Below, one piece after another: positions 48,068 through 60,096 of a stretch of 64,000 nucleotides of DNA. The notes below the pieces were generated by a model, which saw only the letters and a program-made list of their open reading frames with translations, did no database searches and was not told the DNA's origin. The stretch lies in NCBI GenBank assembly GCA_014871385.1, contig CM026427.1:9120344-9184343 (forward strand), given 5' to 3'. Position 1 is the first letter of the stretch; every line of letters starts with the position of its first letter. This DNA is from Ceratodon purpureus (taxonomy: Eukaryota; Streptophyta; Bryopsida; Pseudoditrichales; Ditrichaceae). The position numbers were made by a program, and so were the translations under genes.

Positions 48068-50755
48068 GAGTGGATGATGGTGGGGGAGTAAAAGGAGGCT
48101 CTAGGGAAGGTGATGACGGAGACAGAAGGAAGCGGAGGAGCATTGGGAAGGAATCATGAGGAAAACAAACACCAGCCGGAACAAAGTGAGGGAGAGAGGG
48201 TGAGAGAGAGGAGGACAAAGAGCAACGTGAACTAGAAACAACGTATGTATGTCGATGACGATACAAGGCTGAAGGAGGGAAGAGAAGCTGGATCTAAGCT
48301 GTGGAACATTCCCTCCGTGCCTCCCGGAATGCGGCCTTCACTCTCTGCTGGCAACATTGTGCGCTCCATGCTCACAACGTCTTGCGCTTAGGGTTGCCAT
48401 CGGTGTCCACGCCACGGCTGATAGGACCGGAGTGCGAAGCGACTCCAGGTGGTCCTACTTTACATGATGAAGCTGGCCCAGATGCCGAAGCACCAAGTGA
48501 AGGTGGAGAGACAACCCAAAGTAACACAGAGACACAGAGAGAGACAGACAGATAGACAGAGAGACAGACAGACAGAGAGCAGGGCTAAGCTAGAGATGAA
48601 GTGATTAAGCAATCGCTGCAGCTGAGGCTGGAGAATGAGAATGAGCGCGTGCTGAGGCGAGGGAGGGGGAATGTGGGCCGGAGTTAGATCCGTGAAATGG
48701 GTTGCTTCCAGCGAGCAGCAATCAACGTCAACAAATAGTAAAACTTACGCCAAGTGATGGAGTTGGGGCATGGGAGCGAGGCACGCATGACGAAGCCGGG
48801 ACTCGAGGATCGAGACACCCGCCTGCTCACCCAATGTAACTTCGCCTCCAGCATGACAGAATGTACAGTCCTACTGTAGTAGATTTTATTATGTATTTTA
48901 AGACTGTCCGCATTTCAGACTGCCCTGCCCTGCACGCTGGCTCATTTTGTTTGTTGTTGTTGTTTGTTTGTTAAGTTGCGACATCCTTCCACACATCTAC
49001 CCATCCATGGCGATATTTGCTTTGATTGAAGAACCGAGTTCATTCGGATTTTTACTTTGACACCAGGCAGATTGAGACGAACTTCGGAGTGAGCTCGGAG
49101 ACAAGATTATCACCAGCTGCATGCGAGATTCTGGCCTGCTAAAATTTTCTCAAGTTGCTGTGTCAATATCAGAATCCAAAGCAACGCTGACTGTGATCAA
49201 TGCGGATTTACCAGCGCCATTAACCTCATGGTTTTAATGTGTTATTTTGCAGAATGACTAACAGAGTGTGTTCTTTGAGTGTTTGTGTAACAGGCCATTG
49301 TGGAAAATGTTGGAAGGAATGAGATTCATGGGAGATTCTGAGGAGTGAGTCAGGATCTACCATAGAACAACAGCTTAGTGCGGCATAAACATAGCCGACA
49401 GAAGGGTCGATTCAAATGCGTTTGTTTTCCCTCATCTATAGCGCCGTCTTTTCTTTTCTCGAAATGAATGCCTCTCAGCTTCCTCGACACGCTTTCTGGA
49501 GTTTTATCGTGAGCTTCCGAGCTGAATCTTGCATGATTCCCCATGAATCTCCTTGAATGAACCGGTGATGAAGGAATGTTGGTGAAGCTCTAGTGTGTGT
49601 GCTCAGGTGGAGGTGAAGAGCAGGAAGGTTTGTGACGTTTCGGTCATTGTGCGAGCGTTCTGAGATTCGTTGCAGCTCGGATTCGTTACGCACACTGTTG
49701 AGGTGAATTTCTTCTTCCCGGTGTGAGCCCTAGTTCAAGCTTCGGGGGGCAGTTTGAAGTCGAAGTTTTGAGAGTAGGATTGAGCATGATATAGCGTTGG
49801 TTTAGCTTCGGAAGGTATCAGTATGTGTGTGTCTGAGAGTTGGGGGAGTAAGGGGTGAAGTCGAGTTTATGACATTTGTGTGGAGTGGTAGGTGGGGCGA
49901 TTGTGAGAATGGATTAGGCGCTGCGGTCCTCTGCAAAAGGAAGCGCTCTTTGGCATTCTTGTTCCGAGAGGCTGATCGTGCGAAGTTCCGGGGGTGGACG
50001 GGGCTTGACAAGGTAAGCGGCAGTAGTTTGTGTCAAAGTAATGGAGCTTCCTATCGACCCTTAGCTTTGCGTGCCGAGCATTGATTGCGGTACATTGCAA
50101 TGTGATGAAACACGATTGGAGAGTTTCTAGTTTCGTATGCAATCATCGATGTTGCTTCTCTTCTTTACATGCTAGGACAGCAGAAGCAGGATCCGTTGTT
50201 TGATCATTATCAAAAATGGCTTTTCTGTGATGCTGTGGTGGTGTGTTGCAATGCAATCGTTTGGCTTCTTTCCAGACTGGTGTGACAGTAATGCCGCTTA
50301 GCAACTTCATGCCTTTCAAGGGTTTTTCTTTAAAAAAGAATTTGCATGTAGTTTTCTCTCTTGCAGGGTGTGATCTAGCTACTCCTGGACTCTGCCACAA
50401 TTTTCTTCTCTGAGTGTATCATCTTGTAGTGGCAATTATGAAGTGGCCAACTTTAGAGCACTTCAGAGGAATCCCGTTCCCTGTACTTCATCGCTACCAG
50501 TTCCGGAAGAGTTTTCCTTGCACTGGAAAAAGCTCTCTAGTAGCTGTCTCGCACTTTGCCGCACAGGTAGAATTTATCAGTAGCACCTTCCTGCTAAAGG
50601 TTTAGGTGCACTTAGGTCCGAACTTATGTAAGTTTCTACCAGATTGACCAATTGTATATGTATGATAATCAAACATGACTTGTTTCCACGAACATCAAGC
50701 CTCTTTAATTTGTATGTACATGCACTGTATGTGTAGGTACAAATCGAAGGCGCCC
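48068..50755. other. Divergent intergenic region and leader of the 2OG oxygenase gene
   Basis: Shared upstream region of two divergent genes. It carries an (AGAC)-type microsatellite. CAAG|GTAAGC at 50012/50013 and TGTGTAG at 50736 frame an inferred 724-bp leader intron that ends 19 bases before the oxygenase ATG. No separate gene is supported. Confidence 0.5.
48525..48579. repeat. AGAC/AGAG microsatellite
   Basis: Imperfect run of AGAC and AGAG units over about 55 bases. Confidence 0.85.
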
Positions 50756-52990
50756 ATGGAAGGAGTAGAAACACAAAGACAGCAACTCTTTATAGATCTA
50801 GCAAAAGCTCTTTGGATACCTTCAGATGAGAAGAAGCAGAAGCCTTCTCTTGGAACTTTCGCATTGTGTGAAACAGTGAAATACTCGGATGGATTCATTC
50901 TACCGTCTTTTCATGTGGAGGGCGTGGGTGAACTTCGGCTTCCACTGTGTGCCGAAGACTCTGCTAAACTCCGCAGTGTTTGCGAACAGGCGCCGTTCGG
51001 CAAAGGCTCAGCTACTCTTGTGGATACTCGGGTGCGGCGTTGCTGGCAGGTGGATGCCTCCAAAATATCGTTTCCTGGAGTGCCAGAATTCCTTTCGAAG
51101 ACTGTCCAGGGATTAGTAACGAAGGCAGTGGCCTCAATGGGGCTTGTTGGAGACTCGGCACAGCTTGAAGCCCACCTGTACAAGCTGCTATTTTATGAAC
51201 CTGGTGGTCACTTCTCAGTCCATAGAGATACTGAAAAGGAGAAGGGGATGTTTGCAACTCTCATTCTACAGCTGCCAACAGACGAGGGATATACAGGTGG
51301 TAAACTGGTAGTGAAGCACCACAATGAAACTAAAAAATTCGATGCACACATGGTTAGTACGCTTGGGTTCTGTTATACTGTCTTTTTTGCTGATTGCTTA
51401 CACGAGCTGGAGGAGATAGAAACGGGCACTAGATTGTGCTTGGCTTTCAACTTAGTCAAACGTGACTGTTCTTTAGACCCTCGTCACATGGAGTACATTT
51501 CTAACAGGGTGGGCAAAGTGGAAACGGCGTTTCAACTGTGGATGGAGGAAGCATCTCAGAGGAAGATTGACGTCTTCGGGGCAAAAATGGCTATTCCCTT
51601 GCAGCACAAGTACACCGAAGGAAATTTATCGTTTTCTGGGCTGAAGGGCGAAGATAGCGTAGTGGCAGAACTACTCAAAGAGTGCAGAGATCAGAATGGG
51701 GAAAAGTGGTTATCTGTTCATTTTTGTTTGGTGACTAAGTATCTGCTTGATGAAGGCGATGAGTGTTACACTGAAGAAACCTTGGAATTTAAAAATTGGA
51801 CGCAATTGGACGACAGCCCTCCATTTGAGGCGATTGAAAAGCTCAGTGTAGACATGGAGAAGGAAACCATTATTGATCCTTTCAATGATGAACCGGATGA
51901 TGAAGAGTATGCTGGTGCGAGAGTGGAGCAGTGGTATCACCGCGCAATGCTGGTAGTGTGGCCGAAACTCTTATCCATGGCAGTGGCTTGTGAAGCAGGT
52001 GTTTCTGGTGCATTAGACCAACTAGAGTCTGATGTAGAAACAGGTCATCCAAGCTTCAAAGATGGGCTTCATCAGATTGTCTCCTATTGTGAGAATCATG
52101 CCCCACAAGCATGGCATGATGTCCAAGTTTATAAACCTATACAAGATCCTGTGACACCCCGGCTGCTAAACCTCTGCATCAAGTCGAGTGTGCTGGAAGA
52201 TGCGATGCGAATTTTGCAGTTGCTGGCAAAGACTGTCTGTTACGAAACTTCTGGCAGCCTGCGTCACGAAGCATCTTTCAAGGTTGGTTTGAGGAACTTT
52301 GAAGTTGCGAACGTGGTTTCATCTGCTATTCAGGTATTTGGATGGGACTCACTTTCTCCGCTCATCACCAGCCTCGTAAAGGAATGTGCCTTGACTCAAG
52401 GTGAACCCTGTGCCCAGCTTGCAAAGCAACTTATTAGCATCGGGATTGAGGATGCTGGGGTCATTGTGGCCGAGACAACGTTCAAAGTCTTTGAGTCCCT
52501 TATCACTGACCTGGAGTCTCACAAAATGCCAGAGTTTTCCTGGCATCAGCCTAAAGCAAAATTACCTGGTTATCCAGGAATCGAGAGTTTCTTAAGAGGG
52601 CCTCTAGAAAAGTACGTTTACAAAGGCGGGGGAGGATTACCTGCCATGAGGGCATTCGGAGAGAAGCATTTCTGCCAGTGGAGGGATCGAAGTATAAATT
52701 ATGGTTACAGTGCCATTGGAACTCCAGACGGGAGGGGTCAAGGAGCGTTCTGCGTCATCCAGAAAACTCGCCGTGTGTATGAAAGGAGAGTAGATATTTG
52801 GCGTGTAGAGCAAGCACGATTGAATCGTTTGAAGCTCGAATTGGAAAAACTGAGGTCACTCGTGCCCCGAACCAATCCAGTCAATCCGACTTCGTTTTTT
52901 AGTGCCAGTGCTTCTGGCGAACGCAAGAGAGGGAGGGAGGATGTAGAAGTCACTACGAACACAGAGAAGAGGCCAAGAAGTAGTTCTTGA
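50756..52990 (+). CDS. 2OG-Fe(II) oxygenase-domain protein, 744 residues, intronless coding region
   Basis: Predicted Fe(II)/2-oxoglutarate dioxygenase with an N-terminal prolyl-4-hydroxylase-like fold. Iron ligands are visible: His156 and Asp158 in GGHFSVHRDTE, and His216 in FFADCLHELEE. Arg226 in ETGTRLCLAFNL is placed to bind 2-oxoglutarate. Typical strand residues MFATLILQLP and GGKLVVKHH lie between. Residues 240-700 form a large region I do not recognise. The end is basic (GERKRGRED, then EKRPRSSS) and could be a nuclear localisation signal. The start at 50756 is chosen because a probable leader-intron acceptor (TGTGTAG) lies 19 bases upstream; an earlier in-frame ATG at 50675 would fall inside that intron. 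The coding region has no intron, unlike most neighbours. The substrate cannot be deduced; DNA/RNA repair or protein hydroxylation are both open. Confidence 0.85.
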   Translation: MEGVETQRQQLFIDLAKALWIPSDEKKQKPSLGTFALCETVKYSDGFILPSFHVEGVGELRLPLCAEDSAKLRSVCEQAPFGKGSATLVDTRVRRCWQVDASKISFPGVPEFLSKTVQGLVTKAVASMGLVGDSAQLEAHLYKLLFYEPGGHFSVHRDTEKEKGMFATLILQLPTDEGYTGGKLVVKHHNETKKFDAHMVSTLGFCYTVFFADCLHELEEIETGTRLCLAFNLVKRDCSLDPRHMEYISNRVGKVETAFQLWMEEASQRKIDVFGAKMAIPLQHKYTEGNLSFSGLKGEDSVVAELLKECRDQNGEKWLSVHFCLVTKYLLDEGDECYTEETLEFKNWTQLDDSPPFEAIEKLSVDMEKETIIDPFNDEPDDEEYAGARVEQWYHRAMLVVWPKLLSMAVACEAGVSGALDQLESDVETGHPSFKDGLHQIVSYCENHAPQAWHDVQVYKPIQDPVTPRLLNLCIKSSVLEDAMRILQLLAKTVCYETSGSLRHEASFKVGLRNFEVANVVSSAIQVFGWDSLSPLITSLVKECALTQGEPCAQLAKQLISIGIEDAGVIVAETTFKVFESLITDLESHKMPEFSWHQPKAKLPGYPGIESFLRGPLEKYVYKGGGGLPAMRAFGEKHFCQWRDRSINYGYSAIGTPDGRGQGAFCVIQKTRRVYERRVDIWRVEQARLNRLKLELEKLRSLVPRTNPVNPTSFFSASASGERKRGREDVEVTTNTEKRPRSSS

Positions 52991-54440
52991 TCTTGATTTA
53001 TGTCTGTAAAATTCTGTTGGATTGAACTTGACGAGGATCACCGAGGATAATTTTGTTTGCTATTTGTTCTACTCTCCAATCTCTTAAATATATGTACATT
53101 CATATGTCTTCCTTTTCCCTTCAACGTTTCAGCTTGTAGCCCTGAGCTGGTTTATATGAGTCATGACTTTGATTGCCTTAAAGATTTGTTTTTTCAGTTA
53201 TTTTTGTAAATCCTATGGTCTCTTAGAAATGAAAATAATTGGTTGGGGGTTAGGTTGACTGTAAGCTGCATCTACCTAATGAAGTTGATACCGACTCGTA
53301 TTTCTCAGTTGCTGATATTTATTTGCATTGGAGGTTATCTTGCTGTGAACTCTGAAATCCATTAAAACGAATTGAAAGAGGTTGGAGAGAAAAGGAATCA
53401 GGGGATTTTGTGAGTGTATATTTATGTGCTTTGGGGATACAGACAAGAGTAGTTTCCCACGCATTGCTAGCTCATGGATCGTCCATCCGATTAACTATGG
53501 CGACAATGGTGCATGGAAGGTTCTATCAAATTCCATTCCGCATCGAGACGATCCATGCTCTGTTATGTGCTGTAAAGGAGGCCTACCGTGACACAATCAT
53601 TTCCTCTGCTACCACTGCCACAATGTCTATCCTCCCCAGGCCCGAGTCTGGTAAGTTTTCATATCATATCTGCACATCTTGTGAGGCATCGGTCAAAATT
53701 TGTGAGAGTTTGTTGACAGTTAGAGAACGGTAGCAATGTTTAGTGATACATGCAAACTTGTGAGGAGTGACTTGGATGTTGTTGGTGACTGATTTGTGAT
53801 CGTTATAAGCATGGTCAGCCAGATGGAGTGTTGAAGTATTAACTTGTTTTACTCTGACCAGGTTCATCGCCCTGATCTGAAATTTTCTGCTGAACTTTCT
53901 CGGTACCATCTCAGCCTACAAAGTAGAAGTTGCATATTTCGCAGCACTGATTTGATAGGCCCCTTGTGATTTATGTGACAAAAAACGAGAGCCGATAGAG
54001 GCACTTCTAATATTTAATTACAAAAGCTCTGCAGCTTTGCTGCAACAAATGAGACTGCCCTGAGCAGTTGACGTTATTGAGGGCGTTGATATGAACCAGT
54101 CGCTCCGCGGGTGGACGAAAACTAGGACAGACTTAGACGTTGCAATCGACAGAACTTCATGTTCACTTGATCAGAGAACATACTGCATCCACATCTGATT
54201 GCGTCGATTTGTGTCTTCCAGGTCGTCGGTATTTTGGACAAATTTATTTACCTGGCAGGTTCAAGACACATGTCACAAAATACACAAAAACAAAAGGTCA
54301 CAATGAAACAGCTTGACATCAGCACCTGTGTCTTGTACTATACAATGGTAGACCAGTGCAAACTCAGCAATGGTTATGGTTATTCCTCATTCCAAAGAAT
54401 TTCTAGTACTCAACCTTGAGATAAAACGGGGCACCAAAGC
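52991..54440. other. Convergent 3' spacer
   Basis: Between the oxygenase gene and IBA57. A short frame at 53410-53733 lacks splice or compositional support. No gene called. Confidence 0.5.
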
Positions 54441-57154
54441 TTATGCAGTACTGGCAGCCTGACCCTCATCTTCATGGCCCCACTCACTGGGCCACCACTT
54501 CGGCCGCACAGCTTTCACATGAATGTCATCCTGGTTCTCGATGCGCAACTCACTGCCTTTGCTGACAGACTCCAGTCGTATCAAGCCCAAGCCTCTCGGG
54601 CCAAGCACCGTCGTCACCTTGCCAACTTTCTTCCCGGTTTTCTTGTCCGCCACATCCGCACCAGGAGTCACTGCTTGTTGTGCCTCTGCATGAACGATAG
54701 TATACAACAATAGGAAAAAATCAAAATCATTCAAAATCACATGCTAATTGTGAAGTTGTTTGGTTATTGGATCACAACTTTTCAACGTACATGTACTAAG
54801 ACAACACTTAACGCTTGGAAAACAAGCAGACAAATGCAAGAGAACGCGCGTAAAAGAACTTCAACACAGCAAAGAGAATAGATAACTTACCATCTCCATT
54901 GGACTGTAAAAAGTTCAGGGGCATGAGTCGCTTGCGAATAACACCTCGGTGATGAGTGCGGGCGACAAGTTCCTGGCCAACGTAACATCCTTTATCGAAG
55001 TTGATTGCATTCAATGCTGCCAGATTGTACTCCAGTGGTATAGCTTCCCCTAATAACATATCACTAGCTTACGTCAGTTAAGGGTCATATTATGAACAGC
55101 TACTCACTGATTATGTATTATAACAGCACATCAGTCACCATAATTGTGATATTTTACAAAAACAGCGAAACAAATAATTGAGATACGGTTGCGTAAATGG
55201 TACGAGCTTTAGGAATGCAACCAACCTTTAGGGATCTCAGTGGAACCTTCCGCAACCCCTTGCTCCATTCTCCACAACAGATAATAGTCCTCTTCCACAG
55301 CCGAGTCAGCTTCGACCAGAGGTGCTACAAACATAAATGTCAACAAACACTTAGTAGATGGTAAAAGATTATAGACACGAGTGTAGAACATTCATGTATG
55401 AATGCTCAAGAGGATACAGGAATATCTACGACCAGAAACTACGTCATAAGGCTCAATTCTAGAAATCTTGAGTCTCATTCTCTCATCCATTTTAAAGAAC
55501 GCTACGCCTGAGTTTCCACTTAAGTACTTACCCGTTGAAACTCCAAAGGTCAGTGGATGTTTCCTCGTTGAGAAGATAGAAACAGACATGAATGAATGCT
55601 CAGTGCTAACAAAATTGAAGTAGTTTATGATGCATAAATGTGGCTACATATAAAGTTTGGTTAGCAGTGAATAGTGAGTGATTTGACATCGAAATTGTTT
55701 TTCTTACGTGGACTACTAGAGAAGACGCCCCGCAATCCAAGGGTGCTCAGTCGCGGGTCCTTGTACCAACGAAACTTATCCGAATTTGCTTCAGCTGAAC
55801 TCAAAGCACTCTCATCCTTGGTGCCTCCCCATCCGATCGCCCCTGCCTCAGATTCAGTTGAGTCACCCGGATTCTCAGATAGATGTCCTCCGTAGTATTG
55901 CCATACCGTTAGATCCTGTGAAATGTCGTGAACTTCGACTTTCTTCCGTAGAATGTGCCTGTGGGTAGAATAGTTGATGAGTTAGAAAGTTAATCAGAAC
56001 CTCAAAAATTCATAGCTAACCCGACCAGATTTCTTCCAGAAACGGTGAACTGATAATCGAATCACACAGAGAAGAGTCAGTACTGAGAATTCAGTATTTA
56101 ATAGCCGTACTGGTAATCGATATCCTTCATCTTTTTCGTTAAGTCTCAAAACATCAAGCCTAACAGAAAATTATGACGGGAAAATTAGGCTCCAAAACGA
56201 TGTGTGTCTATACTTCGAACACCACAGAACTAGGAGACGTCAATACATACTCTATTTGATTGTCAACTCGTTTAACCGTGATTACAAAAAAACTGTACTT
56301 CAATACAACAGAAAACCCTAATGTTTGAAGAATTATCATCTGCAACATCTACATTAACATCTACATCATCTCACAACAACATAGAACTTCACAGAGAAAA
56401 AGGAGTGATACAGCAGGCGTTTCGAAGTTCGTTGATCCAGACAGACATTAATCCTAATGCTGAATTCGAGACACAGTCAAGAAATCAAAGTCACCAACGA
56501 GACAACACCATTATGAGCAACAAAAGAGATAGCAAGAAGAAAAAGCCTCGCAAATAGGCAACGATGGCAATAAGGACGACCATTAAAACAGACGCAAAAG
56601 CTTCAGGACTGAGGAACTTACTTCTTCAAGTAACCAATAATCTCGTCGACATTGGCCACATCGACATCCGCCAGCAAAACGGGCGCGTCTCCATCCTCTC
56701 CAGGCCCGGAACCCGAGCGATTGAGCCTCTCCCTGCCCTCACTAGGTCTGTACAAAAACAAATCATACAAAAACCTCCCTTGCGAATTCAACATTGCCGT
56801 GTACAATGGGGGATAGTAAACCGCCGGTGCGTTCGGCGAGGGAGTCGACGACTTTTCCGAAGGCTTGTCCGCGAGTTTATTCACGTCATTAGTGACCAAA
56901 CCTTGCAAGAAATCGAACACATCCCGCCCATCCAACCGAATCACTCCTCTCGTCTTCAGCTTCGACGCATACGGCCCTTTCGACGCCAAGGGCGTGTCCC
57001 CGGATGTCGAACCCTCGCCCGACGACCCATGAACCCCAGCTACTCGCGTCGCTGATGCCCGAAGCGTACACAACCCTGTTGCGACATTCTCATGCGAACG
57101 AAGACTCGAGGCTAACGAAATCGCTGCACGCCGTCCCGCGGGCATTTTGCTCAA
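54441..57154 (-). CDS. IBA57: Iron-sulfur cluster assembly factor IBA57 (GcvT-like, mitochondrial)
   Basis: Folate-binding GcvT-related protein needed with ISCA1/ISCA2 for mitochondrial 4Fe-4S clusters. Five exons on the minus strand: 56622-57154, 55708-55958, 55226-55324, 54891-55049 and 54441-54685; 428 residues with in-frame GT/AG joins. The N-terminus is rich in Arg, Ser and Ala ([20 protein letters not shown]), fitting a mitochondrial presequence. GcvT core: [20 protein letters not shown], then [17 protein letters not shown], and [13 protein letters not shown]. The family signature KGCYVGQE is complete, in [20 protein letters not shown], preceded by [16 protein letters not shown]. The C-terminal beta domain carries [16 protein letters not shown]. 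The Ser/Pro insert between residues about 97 and 110 is longer than I expect. The ATG at 57145 (residue 4) is an alternative start. Divergent from the second F-box gene. Confidence 0.94.
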
Positions 57155-58285
57155 CTTAACTTAGGTCAAATTACACACTCAACCTCCCAACCGCAAAACC
57201 TCGATGTAAATGACCAACCACTTCACGATCAATCAGAAACTGAGGAACCCAATTCTCAAACACAGCAAAAGCTAACCTCTACTCGGTTCCGTAACTTACT
57301 TTCCACTTCAACGAACTGACCCTCGTCTTGGTTTGTGACTCCAAAATGAAACCCGGCACCCACTATCCACAGAACAAAACACATAAACGAACATGTGATC
57401 GCATAACGGAAGATGGTTGCAGAGTGTGTGATGATTCCTAACAACAGAGCTGAGGTCAGTGCTCGGCAAGGGTTGCAACAAGTGGACTTCTACGGGGTGC
57501 ACATGGCATACTCCTCGGGTTGCCACTTGGGGCCATGCAACAAATGCCGGAATCATGGCTGCCCTGACGCATCTCCACAGTGGGCCAGTTTTGTCTACTG
57601 TTTGAGTTGTCACTGGGGCCCTTTGTAACTTACATCATGTACCTTGACAGAGGGTTGGTTTTGGATTAGTGAGCTCTTCACGTTATCAAGCGTCATGAAA
57701 ACCTTTGGGGGCCCGTGAGAGTGGGAGGCGAGTGCGCGGTTTTGGTGACGATCCGATGAGGAAGCGGGGTTGTTGTGCAAGGGAAGAGACATGACAGAGG
57801 AATTGGGTGAGAGTGCCGGAGGCGCATCTATTCCCATGCGGCAAAGGGATGATTCCCTTTCACCTTCCTCGCGCTCATGTCCCACCACTTCATGTCCTCG
57901 GCGATCAACTCGTTGCTTCCATGGGCCCACTCGACTCTACTTCCCGAGTTCTACACAGTGGCAACAAGAGAGCCGGGTTCCGAGCTTCACATTGCTTGAT
58001 GAATCATCTCAGCTGCTGCTGATTAAGCTGCATCTTCTTCAAGCTCAACTGGCTGATGTATTCTCAACAGTCGAGCTCACTACTCTGCGTATGTGTTCAT
58101 TGAAGCTAAGCTAGAGTGAATTGAAATGGCGGCATGTGCAGTTGTTGTTTCACATCACGGACGATGTGTTGGAGAGCTATTTGAGATGAATCTTGGAAGC
58201 GGAATGAGGCAATGGCAGTTTAGATGGTGTGATAGAGATGGGTGATTTCAGTGTGAGGAGTGAGTAGGAGTGTTGGACGCTAGCA
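57155..58285. other. Divergent promoter region (IBA57 / F-box)
   Basis: About 1.1 kb between two divergent starts. Short frames in it have no support. Probable leaders and promoters only. Confidence 0.5.
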
Positions 58286-59591
58286 ATGGATGCCGGCCAC
58301 CGGAAGAAGGCACCGAAATTGACGAGTGCTGTGGAGGTCGAAGAGGAAGCAGCTCAAGGATCAACATGTGGGAGTCAAGAGATTTGCATGGACCCTGAGC
58401 TCTGGAGCTTCTTTCCGGAGGATCTGGTGGACAGAGTGCTGGCCTGGCTGCCCTTGCCGAGCATCTTCAGGTTACGCGCCGTGTGCAGGGCATGGAACAC
58501 CATGACCCATTCCAGTTCCTTCATCGACCTGTGCGCGCGAATACCGTCGTCGAAGGACGCCTGGATCCTCATCTTCGCCAACCGTGGCTGCAGGGTGGTC
58601 TCGGCCTACATTCCGACAGAGAACAAATGGCACAACATCCCGCTGTCGTTTCTGCCATTCGACATCTCAGACGTGACGGTATCAGGCGGCTTGCTCGTGT
58701 TCCGGCTGCACGAAGCGAACGGGGGGTCCAGCGTGTGCGTGTGCAACCCCGTGACGAGCTCGTGGCGAAAACTTCCGCCCATGCTCGGCGGGTGGCGCGA
58801 TGGGTTGCTGGGCTTGGTTGTTGACAAGCAGTCTCGCTCTTACAAGATCATTGTGCGCAGTAACATCACCCCTGTTTACAACCACGGCGCTGTGCTTCGC
58901 ACTGAGGTTTACGACTCCACAACCAACCTCTGGATCCGCACAAATGGACTTGAAGATGGCATCACCACAGGCCATGCGTATTGCAACGGCGTGTTGTATT
59001 TCATGACCTGGGAAACGCGCAGTGGGGTGTATGGGGTTTTTGCGTATAATGTTGAGCAGGGCACCTGGAGCAAAGTGCATGTGCCCATCCCGGATTTCAT
59101 GACTTGCCCTCATGTGGTGGAGTGCCAAGGCCGGCTCCTCATGGTCGGAGGTTTTGGAAGGTACCAGAATGATCCTCAAATCCTGATTTCCTTCGAGAAT
59201 TTAGTGATCTTCAGGGATTTGTTAGATGTGTGAGGTTGGATTACCGGTGAGGTCATGACCCATGTGCAGTTGTGATGTCAGGAGGCCGCACTTCGTCACC
59301 GAGGGCATCTGCGTGTGGGAGCTTCGGCATCCCACACGCGACTGGGTGGTGGTGCAGAACATGCCGGAGGGGTTGTTCAAGGAGCTTCTCAAGAACTCCA
59401 GCCTGTTGTCGTTCAACTGCGTTGGTCATGCTGATCGGATCTTCTTGAGCAACCGCAAGAGCCCCAGCCTCATTGTGATTTTCGACTGTGCACACAACAC
59501 TTGGCAACGAGTTGAATCGTGCATCACGCATGATCTGCATCCGATGTATTCCTGGTTTTCGTACTATCCGAGACTGGCTGCCGTTCTCTAG
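58286..59591 (+). CDS. F-box protein, paralogue of the gene at 43173
   Basis: SCF ubiquitin-ligase substrate receptor. Two exons, 58286-59160 and 59270-59591, joined GGAAG/T across a 109-bp intron, give 398 residues; the join reads GGFGSCDVRRPHFVTEG. The F-box is at about 39-85 (LWSFFPEDLVDRVLAWLP, then FRLRAVCRAWNTM), closely like the other copy. Propeller-type strands follow: NKWHNIPLSFLPFD, NPVTSSWRKLPPML, HAYCNGVLYFMTWE and GTWSKVHVPIPDF, then VWELRHPTRDWVVVQNMP. It shares the DLV-RVLAWLP and KWHN-P-S-LP blocks with the 43173 gene, but the intron lies at a different place. The coding sequence is GC-rich. Target unknown. Convergent with the NPF gene about 500 bases on. Confidence 0.9.
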
Positions 59592-60096
59592 TTGATCCTG
59601 CACGGTCGCTTCACCTCCTGACGCAACAAAGAGTGACAGTGAAAGAGAAGTGGAGCAAGATTCAGGAGTTAACAGATGACAAGATTACAGTTCGGGTGTT
59701 AAAAATCAAAGAGGTAACTACTAGAAGGAAAAGTGCAGTAGCAGAGATACTCGAGAAAAGAATTGATCTGAAGAATATTCGCCCCATTTTGTGATTACAA
59801 AACATCAAATCGAGTTCCAGATGCGGAGCAATAAATGAAAGTTGAATCAATCAATCAACCCAGTTATTCTTTCCTAGCTAATATTTTACATTATTCGAAG
59901 GACCTGCAACCAAACTGAATCTGAACCATACGAGAATCTTCTCTCATCTAAGCGGGCACAACTGGTCCCCTTCACCTCCTTCGATGTGCTCCTCCTTGCT
60001 TCATGTATGAAGCTCAATGTCGATGACCATCGACCTCTTACAAATCCGTATTCTCTGTCATCTGCTTTCGGCTTGTAACCAGCACAAGCTCTGAAA
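59592..60096. other. Convergent 3' spacer
   Basis: Probable 3' UTRs of the F-box and NPF genes; nothing else seen. Confidence 0.5.

Noticed and set aside
53410..53733. 107-codon plus-strand frame
   Set aside because: No recognisable domain or consensus splice partner; sits in a convergent 3' spacer.
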